Assembly: GCF_008710285.1 (NCBI RefSeq)
Contig: NZ_VYQF01000001.1
Location: forward strand, 806,001-870,000
DNA length: 64,000 nucleotides
Source: Ginsengibacter hankyongi
GTDB taxonomy: Bacteria; Bacteroidota; Bacteroidia; Chitinophagales; Chitinophagaceae
Direction: 5' to 3'
Shown here: positions 62,393 to 64,000 of the stretch, piece after piece
Position numbering within the stretch: the stretch's first letter is position 1
How the letters are laid out: each line of letters opens with the position of its first letter
Translations under genes and position numbers: made by a program
Notes under the pieces: model-generated
The model's input: the letters and a program-made list of their open reading frames with translations, nothing else
Databases searched by the model: none
Told to the model about the DNA's origin: nothing

Positions 62393-63155
62393 TTTTTAAA
62401 TTATATACTTTTTTTAATTTATCAATTAAGGTGGTTGCATGCTGCAATAAGGTATCGGCATCCTTAAGCTGATTGGGCAAAAATCTTGAACGGATCATCT
62501 CAAGATATTCGTTAAACAATGTTTTATCATAAGTTAGTAATGGTGGATTGGTCTTCATAAAAGAATCAATTCTCTCCTGGTTAAATGAAGTTTTGTTTGC
62601 CAGATAAATATTGTTAGCTGCATCATTGTATTTGAATTCAAAAATTTTTGCCCTTGCTTTTCTCACTTCCGTATAAATTCCAATATCTATTTCTTCTAAC
62701 TTCCCCCATCTGCGGCAAAGTTGATCATACTGTGCTACGTTCCGGTTAAGTGAGGCGTCAGTAAAATAACGCAGCGCACCTGAACTTTCCATTTGATGAA
62801 TAGTGGCATCGTGTGATACAAAAGAGCCATGAGCCCCGCCAAATAAACCATACCAGTACAATTTGCCCGAAGGAATTTGCCTTGGATCCTTGGCAGAAAT
62901 CAGTTGTATGAGTGTATCAATTTTACCAACTCCATATCCGGTATAATTGATGTAGTATTTTAAATCTGCAGTGTCACTTTTAAGATCGCTGATCATTTCT
63001 TGTGCATATTCCTTTGCATGCTTGTGCTCCGTTACGTATTCCCGCAGGCTTTCCGCCAAAAATCCAAGTGTTACGGCAAGAAATATCATTACAAATTCCA
63101 AAAAATATTCTTTGAAGCCTTTTTTTTCTACGTGTGGATGATGATGTACTTCCAT
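62385..63155 (-). CDS. Bacteroidota membrane-anchored protein of unknown function
   Basis: A 256-aa protein. The N-terminus reads MEVHHHPHVEKKGFKEYFLE, followed by a membrane helix (about 20-38, FVMIFLAVTLGFLAESLRE). A long helical extracytoplasmic region (about 45-255) comes next. The His-rich N-terminus plus single-helix layout recurs in many Bacteroidota proteins, none with a known role. It is translationally coupled to a 32-aa membrane ORF downstream. Confidence 0.75.
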   Translation of the reverse strand: MEVHHHPHVEKKGFKEYFLEFVMIFLAVTLGFLAESLREYVTEHKHAKEYAQEMISDLKSDTADLKYYINYTGYGVGKIDTLIQLISAKDPRQIPSGKLYWYGLFGGAHGSFVSHDATIHQMESSGALRYFTDASLNRNVAQYDQLCRRWGKLEEIDIGIYTEVRKARAKIFEFKYNDAANNIYLANKTSFNQERIDSFMKTNPPLLTYDKTLFNEYLEMIRSRFLPNQLKDADTLLQHATTLIDKLKKVYNLKNE

Positions 63156-63402
63156 ATTTATTTAAGATGATGTTTGTTTTTATAGAAGGCAATAAGATTA
63201 ATGGCTTTGATTTCTAAACCACTTATTAATAATCGCTGCGCTTTTATAGCACGTAAAGACAATTGCAGTTGGTAAACCATTTATTCAACATAGCCCGGTC
63301 ATCCGAAAACAATAAGGGACCGCTTAAAGTGCTGGTGCCAACATCTACAGCAGTACCCCGTGAAACCTCCTGTGCCGGAGCATTTACCCTGAAATCGGCG
63401 AT
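63156..63402. other. Intergenic stretch with an in-frame open tail after the kinase
   Basis: On the minus strand the kinase stop TGA is followed in the same frame by about 53 open codons (IADFRVNAPAQEVS near the start, then VDVGTSTLSGPLLF, ending CNCLYVL, stop near 63245). It could be a decayed C-terminal remnant or chance. No independent gene is called. Confidence 0.3.
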
Positions 63403-64000
63403 TCAGACAACTGGTAATTGAATAATAAATTTACTTCCTTCTCCTTCTTTACTCTCCACCTTTATTTCCCCACCATGCGCTTTTACAATATCATAACTCA
63501 AACTCAATCCCAACCCCGTTCCTGATCCTGTCGGTTTTGTGGTGAAGAAAGGCTGAAAGATTTTTTCTTTGATTGACTCAGGAATACCGCCGCCATTATC
63601 TCTAACGGTTATGAGCACACTATTTCCGGATTTATTTGTGGTTACTGATACAGATGGTTCATGCTCTTTGCCTTGGGCTTCTTGCCTTTTGTTTACCGCA
63701 TAAAAAGCATTATTAAAAAGATTCAACAACACGCGACCGATATCCTGCGGAACGATATTTATTTTTCCGATCGAAGGATCAAAATCGGTCTTTATTTCTG
63801 CATTAAAGCCATTGTCTTTTGACCTTAATCCATGATAACTTAACCTTAAATATTCATCACATAATGCGTTTATGTCTGTGGGTTCTTTTTTCCCGGAAGA
63901 TTCTCTTGAATGTTGCAACATACTTTTTACAATCGCATCGGCTCGTTTGCCATGATGAATTATTTTCTGCTCATTACTTTTTATGTCATCAGCAATTTCA
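63403..64000 (-). CDS. Sensor histidine kinase, C-terminal part (5' end off window)
   Basis: The frame stays open to the window edge on the minus strand. The visible 199 residues start EIADDIKSNEQKIIHHGKRA, then DAIVKSMLQHSR, the dimerisation/phospho-acceptor region of this kinase subgroup (His in IIHHGKRAD). The HATPase domain has NLFNNAFYAVNKRQ, VRDNGGGIP and GTGLGLSLSYDIVKAHGGE. Similar Bacteroidota kinases have N-terminal 7TMR, TPR or propeller sensors, which cannot be seen here. Confidence 0.9.
   Translation of the reverse strand, partial: EIADDIKSNEQKIIHHGKRADAIVKSMLQHSRESSGKKEPTDINALCDEYLRLSYHGLRSKDNGFNAEIKTDFDPSIGKINIVPQDIGRVLLNLFNNAFYAVNKRQEAQGKEHEPSVSVTTNKSGNSVLITVRDNGGGIPESIKEKIFQPFFTTKPTGSGTGLGLSLSYDIVKAHGGEIKVESKEGEGSKFIIQLPVV

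Overview
The window is chromosomal DNA of a Bacteroidota bacterium, most likely order Chitinophagales (family Chitinophagaceae). The evidence is an A+T-rich sequence, SusC/SusD pairs, TAnnTTTG-type -7 promoter boxes, the parA-parB-DUF5683-dapB gene order, a CcoNO fusion oxidase, short-chain-type threonine dehydrogenase and many proteins of Bacteroidota-only families. No insertion sequence, CRISPR array or prophage was seen.

Region 1 (1-25 kb) is a low-oxygen/stress island. It carries an L,D-transpeptidase tail, a cation P-type ATPase, Hsp20, a coiled-coil protein, a PAS histidine kinase with a response regulator-Crp/Fnr fusion, a DUF4342 protein, a CHAD-PfkB-CHAD operon led by an unlisted 54-aa membrane ORF, three universal stress proteins, a complete cbb3 oxidase locus (ccoI-S-NO-Q-P-G-H plus a SafE-like membrane protein), a PNPOx-fold flavoprotein and an acetyl-CoA hydrolase/transferase. 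Eight FNR-type palindromes (YTGAY/ATGAY-N4-ATCAN) sit in its promoter regions. Several lie about 42 bp upstream of the start predicted from a -7 box. The fused RR-Crp protein is the obvious local candidate for binding them. The gene content resembles the mycobacterial DosR dormancy regulon and the proteobacterial FixK/Anr regulons.

Region 2 (25-38 kb) is a minus-strand phosphonate locus. A SusC/SusD outer-membrane pair is followed by an alkaline-phosphatase-fold enzyme, a PhnZ-like HD oxygenase, a phosphonatase-like HAD hydrolase, a DUF5690 MFS carrier and a TIGR03364 FAD oxidoreductase. A YncE-propeller/phosphoesterase lipoprotein lies downstream. The layout is that of a polysaccharide-utilisation locus with C-P bond enzymes in place of glycosidases.

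Region 3 (38.5-50 kb) is mostly housekeeping: three tRNAs (Leu-UAA, Gly-GCC, Leu-GAG), a glycosyltransferase, a histidine kinase, a DUF2130 protein, a phosphopantetheinyl transferase, dCTP deaminase, a metallophosphoesterase, an FMN reductase, ParA/ParB, DUF5683 and DapB.

Region 4 (50-64 kb) is accessory and mixed: threonine dehydrogenase, a pentameric ligand-gated ion channel homologue, a secreted GH130 protein, a PAS kinase, a KirBac potassium channel, a lipoprotein with a phage-tail-like module, an esterase, a decayed dipeptidyl peptidase IV pseudogene, a fasciclin protein, an M1 peptidase, small membrane proteins, and a histidine kinase that runs off the right edge.
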